In this document: positions 9,189 through 18,021 of the stretch, in pieces
How positions within the stretch are numbered: position 1 is the first letter of the stretch
Layout: every line of letters begins with the position of its first letter
Source: Haladaptatus salinisoli
GTDB taxonomy: Archaea; Halobacteriota; Halobacteria; Halobacteriales; Haladaptataceae
Reading direction: 5' to 3'
Length of the DNA stretch: 64,000 nt
Assembly: GCF_020614375.1 (NCBI RefSeq)
Contig: NZ_CP085327.1
Span: 186,001-250,000, forward strand
Position numbers and translations under genes: made by a program
Notes under the pieces: model-generated
What the model was told of the DNA's origin: nothing
What the model saw: only the letters and a program-made list of their open reading frames with translations
The model's database searches: none

Positions 9189-9485
9189 GTGGACCTCCAA
9201 GCCCGCGGTATGAACAAGCTGGCGCGAGCGGGCGAGGGTCGCTGGCACCTGCCGCGACACGCCCACATCATCGTCTACGAGGCGGAGCGAGGCGACCAGC
9301 TCATCACCGTCTACGACTGCGGGGCCGCGCAGAAACCGCCGTCGGCGCAGGTCATCGGGAACCTCGTCCGCGTCCGGGCGGAACACGAACTCGACCCCAC
9401 CGTCACGGGCTACGTCGTCCGGATGCGGGAGCGGTCGGTGCTCGAAGCGCAGGACGACGACCACTTCGTCGTCGTCTCCGCCTAG
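9189..9485 (+). CDS. Conserved small protein downstream of dinB, unknown function
   Basis: A GTG start five bases after the dinB stop opens a 98-residue frame, so translational coupling with dinB is likely. The protein has no signal or membrane segment and reads as a compact alpha/beta fold with [19 protein letters not shown] and a conserved-looking C-terminal strand ([10 protein letters not shown]). The family is not recognised. Its stop overlaps the convergent tpiA stop by four bases. Confidence 0.75.
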   Translation: MDLQARGMNKLARAGEGRWHLPRHAHIIVYEAERGDQLITVYDCGAAQKPPSAQVIGNLVRVRAEHELDPTVTGYVVRMRERSVLEAQDDDHFVVVSA

Positions 9486-10126
9486 AGCGGTTCGACGAGG
9501 CTCTCGAGCGCCGCCGTCGGGTCGTCGGCCTTCGCCACGCCGCTCGCCAGCAGGACGCCCTCCGCGCCGAGTTCCCGCGCCGCCACGAGGTCTTCCCCGG
9601 TGGAGATGCCCGCGCCGCAGAAGACGCTCACGTCGTCGTCCACCGCCTCGGCCGCCGCCACCGCGTCGGTGACGACGTCCGGGTCGGCCTTGCTGACGGG
9701 CGTGCCGGTTCCGATGAGTTCCGGCGGTTCGACCGCGACCGCGTCCGGGCCGAGAGCGGCGACCGCGCCGACTTGCTCGGGGTTGTTCGCGCAGACGGTC
9801 GTCCCCAGTCCGACGCGCTCCGCGGCGTCCAGCCCCGCGTCGATGTCGGCGAGTTTGAGCCTGCGCTCCGAGTGGTTGAGCAGCGTGCCGGTCGCGCCCG
9901 CGTCCGCGACCGCCTCCGCGAGGGTGCTTCCGGTGTGACTCCCGCGTTCGACGGGGCTGACGTGTTGCCCCCACGTCTCGACGCCGGTCTCCGCGACCCG
10001 CGAGAGGTGAGCCGCCTGCGGCGCCACCGCGACGTCGACGTCGCGTTCTTCGCTCACGTCGCGCGCCGCCTCCGCTATCTCGATCGGGTCGCACGGGTAG
10101 GCTTTCAGATTGACGAGTACGAACAT
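9482..10126 (-). CDS. tpiA: Triosephosphate isomerase
   Basis: The enzyme interconverts dihydroxyacetone phosphate and glyceraldehyde 3-phosphate in central carbon metabolism. The 214-residue protein has the short archaeal form with the substrate Lys in VNLKAYP, the catalytic His in LLNHSERR, the catalytic Glu in [10 protein letters not shown] and the phosphate-binding GAGISTGED and LLASGV loops. The ATG at 10126 is chosen because a TATA-like CTATTTGG (minus strand, about 10147-10154) lies 25-30 bases before it. The longer frame from 10153 would include that box. Confidence 0.95.
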   Translation of the reverse strand: MFVLVNLKAYPCDPIEIAEAARDVSEERDVDVAVAPQAAHLSRVAETGVETWGQHVSPVERGSHTGSTLAEAVADAGATGTLLNHSERRLKLADIDAGLDAAERVGLGTTVCANNPEQVGAVAALGPDAVAVEPPELIGTGTPVSKADPDVVTDAVAAAEAVDDDVSVFCGAGISTGEDLVAARELGAEGVLLASGVAKADDPTAALESLVEPL

Positions 10127-10225
10127 ACCCGGAGCGACTGTCGGCGCGCCCAAATAGATTGCGAGAGCGAAAGCGGGAGCGGTCGTGGAATCGGCCCCCC
10201 GTCGGAGGTGTTCGACCGTCGGGAC

Positions 10226-11155
10226 TCACTCCTCGTCCGATTCCGACGACCGCGACGCCGGCTCCGACTCGTTCGCGGTCGACGCCTCCGAGTTCGACCG
10301 CCGCCACAGTGCGAACGCTCCGCCGACGGGAATCCCGAGGACGACGAGGTAGGGCAGGACGTACGCCGCGCCGACGACCATCGCCCGGAGCACGACGAAC
10401 GTGCCGTCGACCGAGTCGAGGAAGGCGGCCAGAACGCCCGCGTCGTACCACGACTTCTCGTCACCCGTCTTCGTCGCCGCGTCAGGTCGCGGTTCCTGCA
10501 TCGTCACGGTTACGGTCGAGTAGGCGACGCGCTTTTGGAGCGACTGCTGTTTCGCCTCCAGTCGCTCGATTTCGGACTGCACCTTCGAGAGGCGCTTTTG
10601 CACGGCGAGCACGGCTTCGGTGTCGTTGGCGTTCCGGTAGAGTTCGCGGAGCTTTTCGCGCTGCGCCCGGAGGTTCCCGAGGCGGGCTTCGAGGTCGATG
10701 AGTCGGTCGGTCACGTCCCGCGTTCCGGTGCTCGACTCCTCAACCTCGCCCACCCGTTTCGCCCGCTCGAAGAACGCGGAGAAGTTCCCCTTCGGAATCC
10801 GGAAGACGACGCGCCCGGACGTCCACGTCTCGTTTCCTCGGCGGTGGACGCGCCGGTTCGAGTCGCTGACGAACCCGCCCCGTGCGCGCGCCGCCTCGGT
10901 GAGATTTCGGCTCGACCGGTCGAAGTTCTCGACCCGAAGCGTGACGTTCCCCGTCCGGATGAGCGCCCGCTGTTGGACGACGAGCGCGGTTCGCTGCTGA
11001 CCGTTATCGGCCGTGTTCCCGCTCGATCGGGTGGCCGCCCCGTTCGGACCGTTCGCCGAGTTCTTCGCGTCGTCTCCGCCGGAGCCCGAACAACCGGCGA
11101 GGGCCACGAGGACGACCAGCGAGAGGACGAGCAGGCGACTGCTGCGTGCTGTCAT
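10226..11155 (-). CDS. DUF4349-type lipoprotein with coiled coil and C-terminal membrane segment
   Basis: The 309-residue protein has a Sec-type lipoprotein signal (VVLVALAGC, Cys22), a Ser/Gly/Asn-rich linker, then a globular part beginning ALIRTGNVTLRVENF. A coiled coil follows (about 150-205, DRLIDLEARLGNLRAQREK and on), then TVTVTMQEPRP and a C-terminal membrane segment (AYVLPYLVVLGIPVGGAFAL). This order fits DUF4349 proteins of bacteria and archaea, whose role is unknown. An ATG nine bases earlier (11164) is the other possible start. Confidence 0.75.
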   Translation of the reverse strand: MTARSSRLLVLSLVVLVALAGCSGSGGDDAKNSANGPNGAATRSSGNTADNGQQRTALVVQQRALIRTGNVTLRVENFDRSSRNLTEAARARGGFVSDSNRRVHRRGNETWTSGRVVFRIPKGNFSAFFERAKRVGEVEESSTGTRDVTDRLIDLEARLGNLRAQREKLRELYRNANDTEAVLAVQKRLSKVQSEIERLEAKQQSLQKRVAYSTVTVTMQEPRPDAATKTGDEKSWYDAGVLAAFLDSVDGTFVVLRAMVVGAAYVLPYLVVLGIPVGGAFALWRRSNSEASTANESEPASRSSESDEE

Positions 11156-11294
11156 ACGCCTCACTGGTCATTCGGATAACAAAGGTGTTGGGTAGAGTGA
11201 AACACCCGTTTCACTCACCGCGCTTCCGACATCGGTTCGTCCCGCCGGTGCGCCGAAAACGCCGGCTTTCGCGGACGGTCGGTTCCTCGCGCGC

Positions 11295-12248
11295 TCACTC
11301 GAACTCCGGCAACACCTCGTTCTCGTAGAAGTCGAAGAAAGCCTCCTGGTTCGGGCCGATCTGGTGGACGTAGACGTGGTCGTAGCCCGCGTCGAAGAAC
11401 TGGCGCAGGTTCTCGACGTGGGTGTCCGGGTCGGGGTCGGTCACGACGCTCCCCTCGGCGATGTCCTCTCGGGTAACCATCTTACTGGCCTGCTCGAAGT
11501 GCGTCGGGGTGGCGAGTTGGGCGGCGAGTTCGCCCGGCAGCGACGTGTTCGGCCAGTTTTCCAGCGCGGTGTCGATGGCCTCGTCCTCGTCTTCGGCGTA
11601 GCAGATGGACATCTGGCTGTACCTCGGCCCCTCGCCGCCGGCCTCGTCGAAGGTCTCGACCACGTCCTGCGGCCCGACGCTCCAGAACCCGTCGCCCAGT
11701 TCCGCGGCGGCCTTCGCCGCCCGTTCGCCGTAGGCCGAGACGACGATTTCCGGCGGTTCGTCCGGCAGCGTGTAGAGCCGCGCGTTCTCGACCGTGAAGT
11801 GGTCGCCGTAGTAGCTCTGCTGGCCGCCCTGCCACAGTTTTCGGATGATCTCTATCGCCTCTTCGAGCATCTCCATCCGAATCGGATGCTCGGGCCAGTG
11901 CTCGCCGACGACGTGCTCGTTCAGTCGTTCGCCCGTCCCGACGCCGAGGAAGAAATCGCCCTCGAACATCGCCGCGGCGGTCGCGGCGGCCTGCGCGACG
12001 ATGGCCGGATGGTATCGCATGATGGGACAGTTCACGCCGATTCCCACCGGGAGGTCGTCGGTGGCGTGCGCGACGCCGCCGAGCGTCGACCAGACGAACG
12101 GACTGTGTCCCTGCTGGCTTATCCACGGGTGGTAGTGGTCGGAGATGGACGCGAAGTCGAAGCCCACCTCCTCGGCCCGCGCGGCGTGCTGAACGAGGTC
12201 GTTCGGATGGTGCTCCTCGCTCGACAGCGTGTAGCCGATTTGCGTCAT
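11295..12248 (-). CDS. F420-dependent LLM-class oxidoreductase (TIGR03557-like)
   Basis: The 317-residue protein belongs to the luciferase-like (LLM) superfamily; the nearest type I recognise is the coenzyme F420-dependent, G6PDH-like group. Family marks are the N-terminal strand GYTLSSEEHHPNDLV, SISDHYHPW, the cofactor-pocket stretch GVNCPIMRYHPAIVAQAAAT, FFLGVGTGERLNE and VVSAYGERAAKAAAELGDG. Haloarchaea make F420, so this cofactor is likely but not shown by the sequence. The substrate is unknown. The gene stands alone. Confidence 0.85.
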   Translation of the reverse strand: MTQIGYTLSSEEHHPNDLVQHAARAEEVGFDFASISDHYHPWISQQGHSPFVWSTLGGVAHATDDLPVGIGVNCPIMRYHPAIVAQAAATAAAMFEGDFFLGVGTGERLNEHVVGEHWPEHPIRMEMLEEAIEIIRKLWQGGQQSYYGDHFTVENARLYTLPDEPPEIVVSAYGERAAKAAAELGDGFWSVGPQDVVETFDEAGGEGPRYSQMSICYAEDEDEAIDTALENWPNTSLPGELAAQLATPTHFEQASKMVTREDIAEGSVVTDPDPDTHVENLRQFFDAGYDHVYVHQIGPNQEAFFDFYENEVLPEFE

Positions 12249-12376
12249 CGTCCCCTCCGTCGAGTGATTTCGAAAGCCATGACGGAGGCGCTACATCGGT
12301 CGTCGGCATGAAGCCTCCGGCCGAAACGAACGGCGGTCGGACGGTTCGCCGATTTCGAAATCGTCGGTTCGAGCGG

Positions 12377-12955
12377 TCAGTGTCGCGGACCCTGCCGTCG
12401 TCCCTGCTGCTCCTGGAGGCGCTCGCCCTGATGTTCCTGCTGTTCCTGTCCCTGCGATTCGTGGAACTGCTGACCCTGTTGCTGGCCCTGCTCCCTTCGT
12501 CGCCCGTAGCGTCGCTCCTGCTGTCGCCGCTCTCGTCGATTCTGGCGGCTCTGTTGCCCCTCGCGCATCGCGGTCTGCTGGACGGAGCTGTACTGGCCCT
12601 CGGAGCCACCGCCGTACTGGTTCTGCTCCTGCTGCTGCGACCGTTCTCCCCCTCGTTGCGACCGTCGTCCGTACCGACGCTGTCGCCCTTGTCGCCCGCC
12701 CTGCCGTCCGCGTTCCGGTTGGCCGCGTTGCTGCTCGTGCTGTTCTTCCCCTCGTTGTCGTCCCCCTCGTCGCCCGCCGTAGCGCCGCTGCTGCTGTCGC
12801 TGCCGTCGCCGTTCCTGTCGGTGTTCTCGTCCTCCCCGTCCCCGATCCTGACCCTGCGATTGCTCCCGCTCGCGCCGCCGCGGGCCGCCGTAGCGTTGCG
12901 TCCGCGACTCGCCCTCGTCGCCGCGACCTGACTGGTCGTGCTGATGGTGTGTCAT
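12377..12955 (-). CDS. Putative Arg/Gln/Gly-rich low-complexity protein
   Basis: The frame encodes 192 residues, mostly Arg, Gln, Gly and Glu, and starts MTHHQHDQSGRGDEG. A loose repeat, RRYGGRR, RRYGRRS or RRYGRRR, recurs three times at a similar phase, which argues for a translated protein. A strongly basic product is very unusual in a salt-in haloarchaeon. The opposite strand is open as a Leu-rich frame (12308-12931), and other minus frames are also open, so the coding frame cannot be settled by eye. If real it may bind nucleic acid, as RGG-type proteins do. Confidence 0.45.
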   Translation of the reverse strand: MTHHQHDQSGRGDEGESRTQRYGGPRRREREQSQGQDRGRGGREHRQERRRQRQQQRRYGGRRGGRQRGEEQHEQQRGQPERGRQGGRQGRQRRYGRRSQRGGERSQQQEQNQYGGGSEGQYSSVQQTAMREGQQSRQNRRERRQQERRYGRRREQGQQQGQQFHESQGQEQQEHQGERLQEQQGRRQGPRH

Positions 12956-12960
12956 TGGTT

Positions 12961-12975
12961 ACCCCATCGTGGGGT
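12961..12975. promoter_or_regulatory. Inverted repeat between divergent genes
   Basis: ACCCCA-TCG-TGGGGT is a perfect 6-base inverted repeat with a 3-base spacer. It lies five bases before the minus-strand frame starting at 12955 and about 70 bases before hisC. It could be an operator for either gene or part of the leader of the minus-strand gene. No regulator is known. Confidence 0.35.
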
Positions 12976-13046
12976 CGCCAGCGGATTCCTTAATCGTGCC
13001 GGCCCGGGTGGCCACGCTTAAGAGCGGTCGGCGATTCGGTCCCGAC

Positions 13047-14120
13047 ATGGAACCACGAGACCTCTCCGCGCACGTCGCGTATCAGGCCGGACGGGGCATC
13101 GAGGAGGTCGCTCGGGAGCACGGAATCGACCCCGGGGGCCTCGTGAAACTCGCGTCGAACGAGAACCCCTTCGGCCCGAGTCCGGCGGCGGTGGACGCCA
13201 TCCGAGAGGCGGCGGGGAACGCCAGTTCCTACCCGAAGGCGTCGCACACCGACCTCACCGCCGAACTCGCCGACGGGTGGAACGTCGAACCGGCGCAGGT
13301 GTGGCTGGCGAACGGCGGCGACGGCGCGCTCGACTACCTCTCCCGGGCCACGCTCGACCCCGGCGATGCGGTGCTCGTGCCGACGCCCGGGTTCGCCTAC
13401 TACGGGATGAGCGCGCGCTACCACCACGGGGAAGTCCGCGAGTATCCCCTCTCCAAGGACGACGGGTTCGCGCTCACCGCCGACGCCGTGCTCGGCCGGT
13501 ACGACGGCGAGCGAATCGTCTACCTCACCAGCCCGCACAACCCCACCGGCGGGCGGTTCTCGCTGGACGCGGTGGAAGCCATCGCGGACGGGACCGACGA
13601 CCGGACCCTCGTGGTCGTCGACGAGGCTTACGGCGAGTACGCCGACGCGCCGAGCGCCGTCTCCCTCCTCGACGACCGCGACGACGTGGCCGTCCTCCGA
13701 ACGTTCTCCAAGGCCTACGGACTGGCCGGCGTCCGACTCGGATACGCCGTCGTGCCCGACGACTGGGCAGACGCCTACGCCCGCGTGAACACGCCCTTCG
13801 CCGCGAGCGAACTCGCGTGCCGGGGCGGCCTCGCCGCGCTCTCGGACGACGAGCACGTCGAGAAGTCGGTCGAGACGGCGCGCTGGGCGCGCGAGTACAT
13901 TTACGAACGCCTCGACGCCCCGACGTGGGAGAGCCACGGAAACTTCGTGCTCGCGGAGGTCGGCGCCGCGAGCGAGGTCACGGCGGCCGTGCAGGAGCGC
14001 GGCGTCATCCTCCGCGACTGCACGAGTTTCGGCCTGCCGGACTGCGTGCGCATCACCTGCGGGACGAAACCGGAGACGCGGCGCGCCGTCGACGAACTCA
14101 ACGAGGTGTTGGCGGAGTGA
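13047..14120 (+). CDS. hisC: Histidinol-phosphate aminotransferase
   Basis: This PLP enzyme converts imidazole-acetol phosphate to histidinol phosphate in histidine synthesis. The 357-residue protein has the class I/II aminotransferase marks LASNENPFGPSP, TSPHNPTGG, VDEAYGEY and RTFSKAYGLAGVRLGY, with PLP-binding Lys222. The ATG at 13047 starts MEPRDLSAHV; an earlier in-frame start at 12969 would add 26 unsupported residues. The stop overlaps the next start as GTGA, the first of two overlaps in a three-gene operon. Confidence 0.95.
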   Translation: MEPRDLSAHVAYQAGRGIEEVAREHGIDPGGLVKLASNENPFGPSPAAVDAIREAAGNASSYPKASHTDLTAELADGWNVEPAQVWLANGGDGALDYLSRATLDPGDAVLVPTPGFAYYGMSARYHHGEVREYPLSKDDGFALTADAVLGRYDGERIVYLTSPHNPTGGRFSLDAVEAIADGTDDRTLVVVDEAYGEYADAPSAVSLLDDRDDVAVLRTFSKAYGLAGVRLGYAVVPDDWADAYARVNTPFAASELACRGGLAALSDDEHVEKSVETARWAREYIYERLDAPTWESHGNFVLAEVGAASEVTAAVQERGVILRDCTSFGLPDCVRITCGTKPETRRAVDELNEVLAE

Positions 14121-14626
14121 GGGTCGCCGTCACCGGGACGCCCGGCACCGGGAAGACGACGGCGACCGAACTGGTCGAATCCGACCTCGCCGTCGTCCAC
14201 CTGAACGACGCGATTCGGAAGGAAGGGTTGGACGAAGGGACCGACGAGGAGCGCGACAGCCTGCTCGCCGATTTCGACGCGATTCGGGAGTGGTTGGCCG
14301 AACGGGGCGACGACCTGCTGGTCGATTCGCACCTCGCCCACCACTTCGACGCGGACAGGGTGGTCGTCCTGCGGTGCCACCCCGAGCGGTTGCGCGAGCG
14401 ACTGGTCGAGCGGGGTGAATCGGAGGCGAAGGCGCGCGAGAACGCGGAAAGCGAGGCCCTCGACGTGATCCTCTCGGAGGCGGTCGCCGAGCGCGGCGTC
14501 GACTCGGTCTACGAAATCGACACGACCGACCGAACGCCGGACGCCGTGGCGGGCGACATCGAAGCGGTCATCCGGGGGGAGCGCGCGCCCTCCGCCGGCA
14601 CCGTCGACTACCTGGAGTACCTATGA
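14117..14626 (+). CDS. Adenylate kinase-like NTPase (AK6/Fap7 type)
   Basis: A GTG start overlapping the hisC stop opens a 169-residue frame. The N-terminus is a P-loop (VAVTGTPGTGKTTATELVE). It is followed by HLNDAIRKEGLDEG, DLLVDSHLAHHF and RCHPERLRERL, the layout of the AK6/Fap7 family. Members of that family hydrolyse or transfer phosphate on adenylates and assist small-subunit ribosome maturation. The true start is hidden inside a longer frame that begins within hisC. Its own stop overlaps the next gene as ATGA. Confidence 0.85.
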   Translation: MRVAVTGTPGTGKTTATELVESDLAVVHLNDAIRKEGLDEGTDEERDSLLADFDAIREWLAERGDDLLVDSHLAHHFDADRVVVLRCHPERLRERLVERGESEAKARENAESEALDVILSEAVAERGVDSVYEIDTTDRTPDAVAGDIEAVIRGERAPSAGTVDYLEYL

Positions 14627-15228
14627 CGCTCGACCAACTCCGCCCCGTCGCGAACCGCGCGCTCCGCCCCTTCGTCTCGGCGTCGGTGCGACTCGGCCTC
14701 ACCCCGGACGCCGTGAGCGTCGTCGCGTTCGCGCTCGCCGGGGGCGCGGGGTGGGCGTTCTACCTCGGGGCCGAGGCTCGACTCTGGTACCTGGTCGGCG
14801 CGGTGCTCGTTTTCCTGAACGGGTGGCTCGACCTGCTCGACGGGGCGCTGGCGCGCGAACTCGGGACGGACTCCGCGGCGGGCGACCTGTTGGACCACGT
14901 GCTCGACCGCTACGCCGACATCGTGCTCATCGTCGGTCTCGCGGCGGGACTCGGCCGGTACGCGCTCGGACTGGCGGCGGTGACGGGCGTGCTGATGACC
15001 TCCTACCTCGGCACGCAGGCGCAGGCGGTCGGCTTGGACCGCGTCTACGGCGGCCTGCTCGGGCGGGCGGACAGGCTGGCGCTCATCGGCGTCGTCACCG
15101 GTCTCGCGGCCTTCGCGGAGTCGGTGGGGGGCTATCCGCTGGCCGCGCTGTTGCTCGCTCTGTTCGCCGTCGTCGGGCACGTGACGGCGCTGCAGCGGTT
15201 CTACCACTCGTGGCGCGCGCTGGCGTGA
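14623..15228 (+). CDS. CDP-alcohol phosphatidyltransferase family membrane enzyme
   Basis: The 201-residue membrane enzyme has the family motif DLLDGALARELGTDSAAGD followed by LLDHVLD, which fits DxxDGxxAR-x8-GxxxDxxxD, whose acids bind metal and the CDP-linked substrate. About six hydrophobic segments are visible. In archaea such enzymes attach polar heads (serine, glycerol, inositol phosphate) to CDP-archaeol. Which head group is used cannot be read from the sequence. The ATG overlaps the stop of the kinase-like gene. Confidence 0.9.
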   Translation: MTLDQLRPVANRALRPFVSASVRLGLTPDAVSVVAFALAGGAGWAFYLGAEARLWYLVGAVLVFLNGWLDLLDGALARELGTDSAAGDLLDHVLDRYADIVLIVGLAAGLGRYALGLAAVTGVLMTSYLGTQAQAVGLDRVYGGLLGRADRLALIGVVTGLAAFAESVGGYPLAALLLALFAVVGHVTALQRFYHSWRALA

Positions 15229-15270
15229 AGCGGCGTGCGATTTATCAGTCGAGGGGGTAAACGATACCAC

Positions 15271-15798
15271 ATGGTTCAGTGTGAGATGTGCGGTGCAGAG
15301 ACGACCTCCCCGAGGACGATTAAAGTCGAAGGCGCCGAGTTGGACGTGTGCGACAACTGCGCCGACTTCGGCACGGAGGTCAAAACCCAGCAGTCGTCGT
15401 CCACGTCGACGAAGTACTCGACCTCCTCCTCTTCCGGCGGGTCGAGCGCGAGTTCGGGTAGTTCGGGGTCGTCGGGCGCGTCGTCCCGGCGGCGCTCGGA
15501 CATGTTCGACGACATGGACGAAATCGCGCAGGACTACGACGACCGCATCCGCAACGCGCGCGAGGCCGAGGGACTGAGTCAGGAGGACCTCGCCAAGGAA
15601 CTCAACGAGAAGGCGAGCCTCATCCGCAAACTCGAACGCGGCGACGTCCTGCCGAGCGACAGCGTCCAGAAGAAACTGGAGCGGAAACTCGGCATCAGCC
15701 TCACCGCCGGGAGCGGCGGCGCCGAGGACGAGGAGTGGAGCGGCGGCAGTTCGACCGGCGGCACCACGCTCGGCGACGTCGTCAAGCGCAAGGACTGA
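15271..15798 (+). CDS. Multiprotein bridging factor 1-like (MBF1, TIGR00270 type)
   Basis: The 175-residue protein starts with a zinc ribbon (CEMCGAE at 4-10 and CDNC further on), then a long Ser/Gly linker, then a Cro-type helix-turn-helix (IRNAREAEGLSQEDLAKEL, EKASLIRKLERGDVLP). This is the archaeal MBF1 arrangement, a general transcription co-factor that binds TBP. The ATG at 15271 places the ribbon at the N-terminus. TATA-like ATTTATC lies near 15240. Confidence 0.9.
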   Translation: MVQCEMCGAETTSPRTIKVEGAELDVCDNCADFGTEVKTQQSSSTSTKYSTSSSSGGSSASSGSSGSSGASSRRRSDMFDDMDEIAQDYDDRIRNAREAEGLSQEDLAKELNEKASLIRKLERGDVLPSDSVQKKLERKLGISLTAGSGGAEDEEWSGGSSTGGTTLGDVVKRKD

Positions 15799-15851
15799 CG
15801 GCGACTTCGCGGCGACGAGTCGTCGACCCGTCGCCCGCGCGGCGTTCCACA

Positions 15852-15863
15852 GCGTTTAAACGC
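15852..15863 (+). promoter_or_regulatory. Palindromic TATA-like box of the decarboxylase gene
   Basis: GCGTTTAAACGC is a perfect 12-base palindrome centred 27 bases before the ATG at 15885. The distance fits a TATA box for a leaderless transcript. The full symmetry may be chance or may mark a dyad-binding regulator. Confidence 0.55.
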
Positions 15864-15884
15864 GCGTCCCGCACCCATCGACGT

Positions 15885-16859
15885 ATGAAAGCGACCGCGA
15901 AGGCCCACCCGATTCAGGGGCTCGTCAAGTATCACGGGATGCGCGACGAGGAGCGCAGGTTTCCGTACCACGACAGCATCAGCGTCTGCACCGCCCCGAG
16001 CCACACCAAGACGACCGTCGAGTTCGACGAAACGCTGGACGACGACGTGTTCGTCGTCGACGGCGAGGAACTGTCGGATCGCAAGGCCGACCGCGTCAGC
16101 ACGGTCGTCTCGCGCGTGCGCGAACTCGCCGAGATAGACGCCCGCGTCCGGTTCGAGAGCGAGAACAGCTTCCCTTCGAACGTCGGCCTCGGCTCCTCGT
16201 CGTCGGGCTTCGCGGCGGCGGCGATGGCCTGCGTCGAGGCGGCGGGTCTCGACCTCGCGCGACCCGAGATATCGACCATCGCGCGCCTCGGCTCCTCCTC
16301 GGCGGCGCGCGCCGTGACGGGCGGCTTCTCCGACCTGCACGCCGGACTGAACGACCACGACTGTCGCTCGGAGCGACTGGAGTCGCCCGTCGAGGACGAC
16401 GTTCGCATCGTCGCCGGTCTCGTTCCCGCCTACAAGGAGACGGAGGAGGCACACCGAGAGGCCGCCGACAGCCACATGTTCGAGGCCCGAATCGCGCACG
16501 TCCAGGATCAACTCGTGGAGATGCGCGACGCCCTCCGCGCCGGGGATTTCGACCGCATCTTCGAGACGGCGGAGCACGACTCGCTCTCCCTCGCGGCGAC
16601 GACGATGACCGGTCCCGCGGGCTGGGTGTACTGGAAACCCGAGACGCTCTCCGTCTTCGACGCGGTTCGCCGCCTCCGCGAGGAGGAGGACGTGCCGGTC
16701 TACTTCTCCACCGACACCGGCGCGAGCGTGTACGTCAACACCACCGCCGAGCACGCGGAGTACGTCGAGGGAGTCGTCGCCGACTGCGGCGTCGAGACCA
16801 TGCGCTGGAGGGTCGGCGGCCCCGCCGAAGTCCTCCCCGAGAGCGAAGCCCTGTTCTGA
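15885..16859 (+). CDS. mvaD: Phosphomevalonate decarboxylase (MVD family)
   Basis: The 324-residue GHMP-kinase-fold protein starts MKATAKAHPIQGLVKYHGMR and has the ATP loop NVGLGSSSSGFAAAA and an acidic FSDLHAG site. In haloarchaea, members of this family were shown in Haloferax to decarboxylate phosphomevalonate to isopentenyl phosphate, in the alternative mevalonate route to ether lipids. That substrate is therefore inferred rather than the diphosphate. The start is fixed by the TATA-like box at 15855. The lipid genes at 14623 and 38401 act later in lipid assembly. Confidence 0.85.
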   Translation: MKATAKAHPIQGLVKYHGMRDEERRFPYHDSISVCTAPSHTKTTVEFDETLDDDVFVVDGEELSDRKADRVSTVVSRVRELAEIDARVRFESENSFPSNVGLGSSSSGFAAAAMACVEAAGLDLARPEISTIARLGSSSAARAVTGGFSDLHAGLNDHDCRSERLESPVEDDVRIVAGLVPAYKETEEAHREAADSHMFEARIAHVQDQLVEMRDALRAGDFDRIFETAEHDSLSLAATTMTGPAGWVYWKPETLSVFDAVRRLREEEDVPVYFSTDTGASVYVNTTAEHAEYVEGVVADCGVETMRWRVGGPAEVLPESEALF

Positions 16860-16900
16860 GGGGAGTACGCCTTTAGCCCTCCCGCGCGTAGCGTCGCACC

Positions 16901-18013
16901 ATGCAGGTGGCAGTCCTCGGCGCGGGCTACGCCGGTCTCACGCTCGCTCGAAAGCTCGAACGCTCCCTCCCCGACGACGCGACCCTCGTCGTGGTCGAGC
17001 GAACGGGCGAGCACCTCGTCCAGCACGAACTCCACCGGGTCGTCCGCAGACCCTCGCTCGCCGACGACATCGTCGTTCCCCTCGACGAGGTGCTGAACTG
17101 CGAGATTCGGGAGGCGCGCGTCGAGTCGGTCGCCCCCGCCGAGAACCGCGTCTCGCTCGACGACGGCGAACTGGCGTACGACTACGCCGCCGTCTGCCTC
17201 GGCGCGGAGACCGCCTTCTACGACCTCCCGGGCGTCGAGGAACACGCGACGCCCCTGAAGCGACTCGACCACGCCCGCGAGATTCGGGACGATTTCACGG
17301 CGCTCGACGGCGGTCGCGTCGTGGTCGGGGGGGCGGGGCTGTCGGGCGTGCAGGTCGCGGGCGAACTCGCGGCGCTCGCCCGCGAAGAGGCGGTGGACGC
17401 GGAAATCGTCCTCTTGGAGCAGTTCGCCGAAGTCGCGCCCGAGTTCCCGGCGAACTTTCGGGAGGCGGTGCGGAGCGAACTCGAAGCGCGCGACGTCGAG
17501 GTCCGGACCGGAACCGCGGTCGAACGCGCCGACGGGAACGAAATCGCGCTCGCCGACGGGAGCGCGCTCGCCTACGACCAGTTCGTCTGGACCGGGGGAA
17601 TCCGCGGCCCGGACGCGCTGGGCGGCGACCGCCCCCGCGTCGATAGCACGCTCCGACTCGGCGACGGAACCTTCGTCGTCGGCGACGCCGCGCGGGTGGT
17701 GGACGGCGACGGCGAGTCGGTGCCCGCGAGCGCGCAGGCCGCCGTGCGCGAGGCGCGGGTGGTCGCGAAGAACATCGCGCGGCTGGTCGAGGGCGGCGAC
17801 GACGTGTTCGACCCGCGACTCGACCAGTTCACCTTCGACTCGCCCGGTTGGCTCGTCTCGGTCGGCGACGGGGCGGTCGCCCAAATCGGTCCGACGGTGG
17901 TGACCGGCACCGCCGCCAAGGCGCTGAAGGCGACCGTCGGCGTGCGATACCTCTCCTCGGTCGGCGCCGTCAGAAACGCGGTCGAACTGATCGGAGAGGA
18001 ACTGGGCGAGTAG
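16901..18013 (+). CDS. NDH-2-like NAD(P)/FAD-dependent oxidoreductase
   Basis: The 370-residue flavoprotein has an N-terminal FAD-binding GAGYAGLTLARKLE, a second nucleotide-binding fold starting VVVGGAGLSGVQVAGELAA, and the late FAD motif DGTFVVGDAARV. The pattern fits type II NADH dehydrogenases, which pass electrons from NADH to quinone at the membrane without pumping. TATA-like CCTTTAGCC lies about 27 bases before the ATG. A paralogue of similar length is at 45767-46930. Confidence 0.85.
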   Translation: MQVAVLGAGYAGLTLARKLERSLPDDATLVVVERTGEHLVQHELHRVVRRPSLADDIVVPLDEVLNCEIREARVESVAPAENRVSLDDGELAYDYAAVCLGAETAFYDLPGVEEHATPLKRLDHAREIRDDFTALDGGRVVVGGAGLSGVQVAGELAALAREEAVDAEIVLLEQFAEVAPEFPANFREAVRSELEARDVEVRTGTAVERADGNEIALADGSALAYDQFVWTGGIRGPDALGGDRPRVDSTLRLGDGTFVVGDAARVVDGDGESVPASAQAAVREARVVAKNIARLVEGGDDVFDPRLDQFTFDSPGWLVSVGDGAVAQIGPTVVTGTAAKALKATVGVRYLSSVGAVRNAVELIGEELGE

Positions 18014-18021
18014 CGAACGGG

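Noticed and set aside
12308..12931. Leu-rich plus-strand frame that looks like a membrane protein
   Set aside because: Its leucines come from CTG/CTC runs complementary to the Gln/Glu codons of the minus-strand repeats; it has no charged loops typical of a membrane protein. The minus frame is slightly preferred, not proven.
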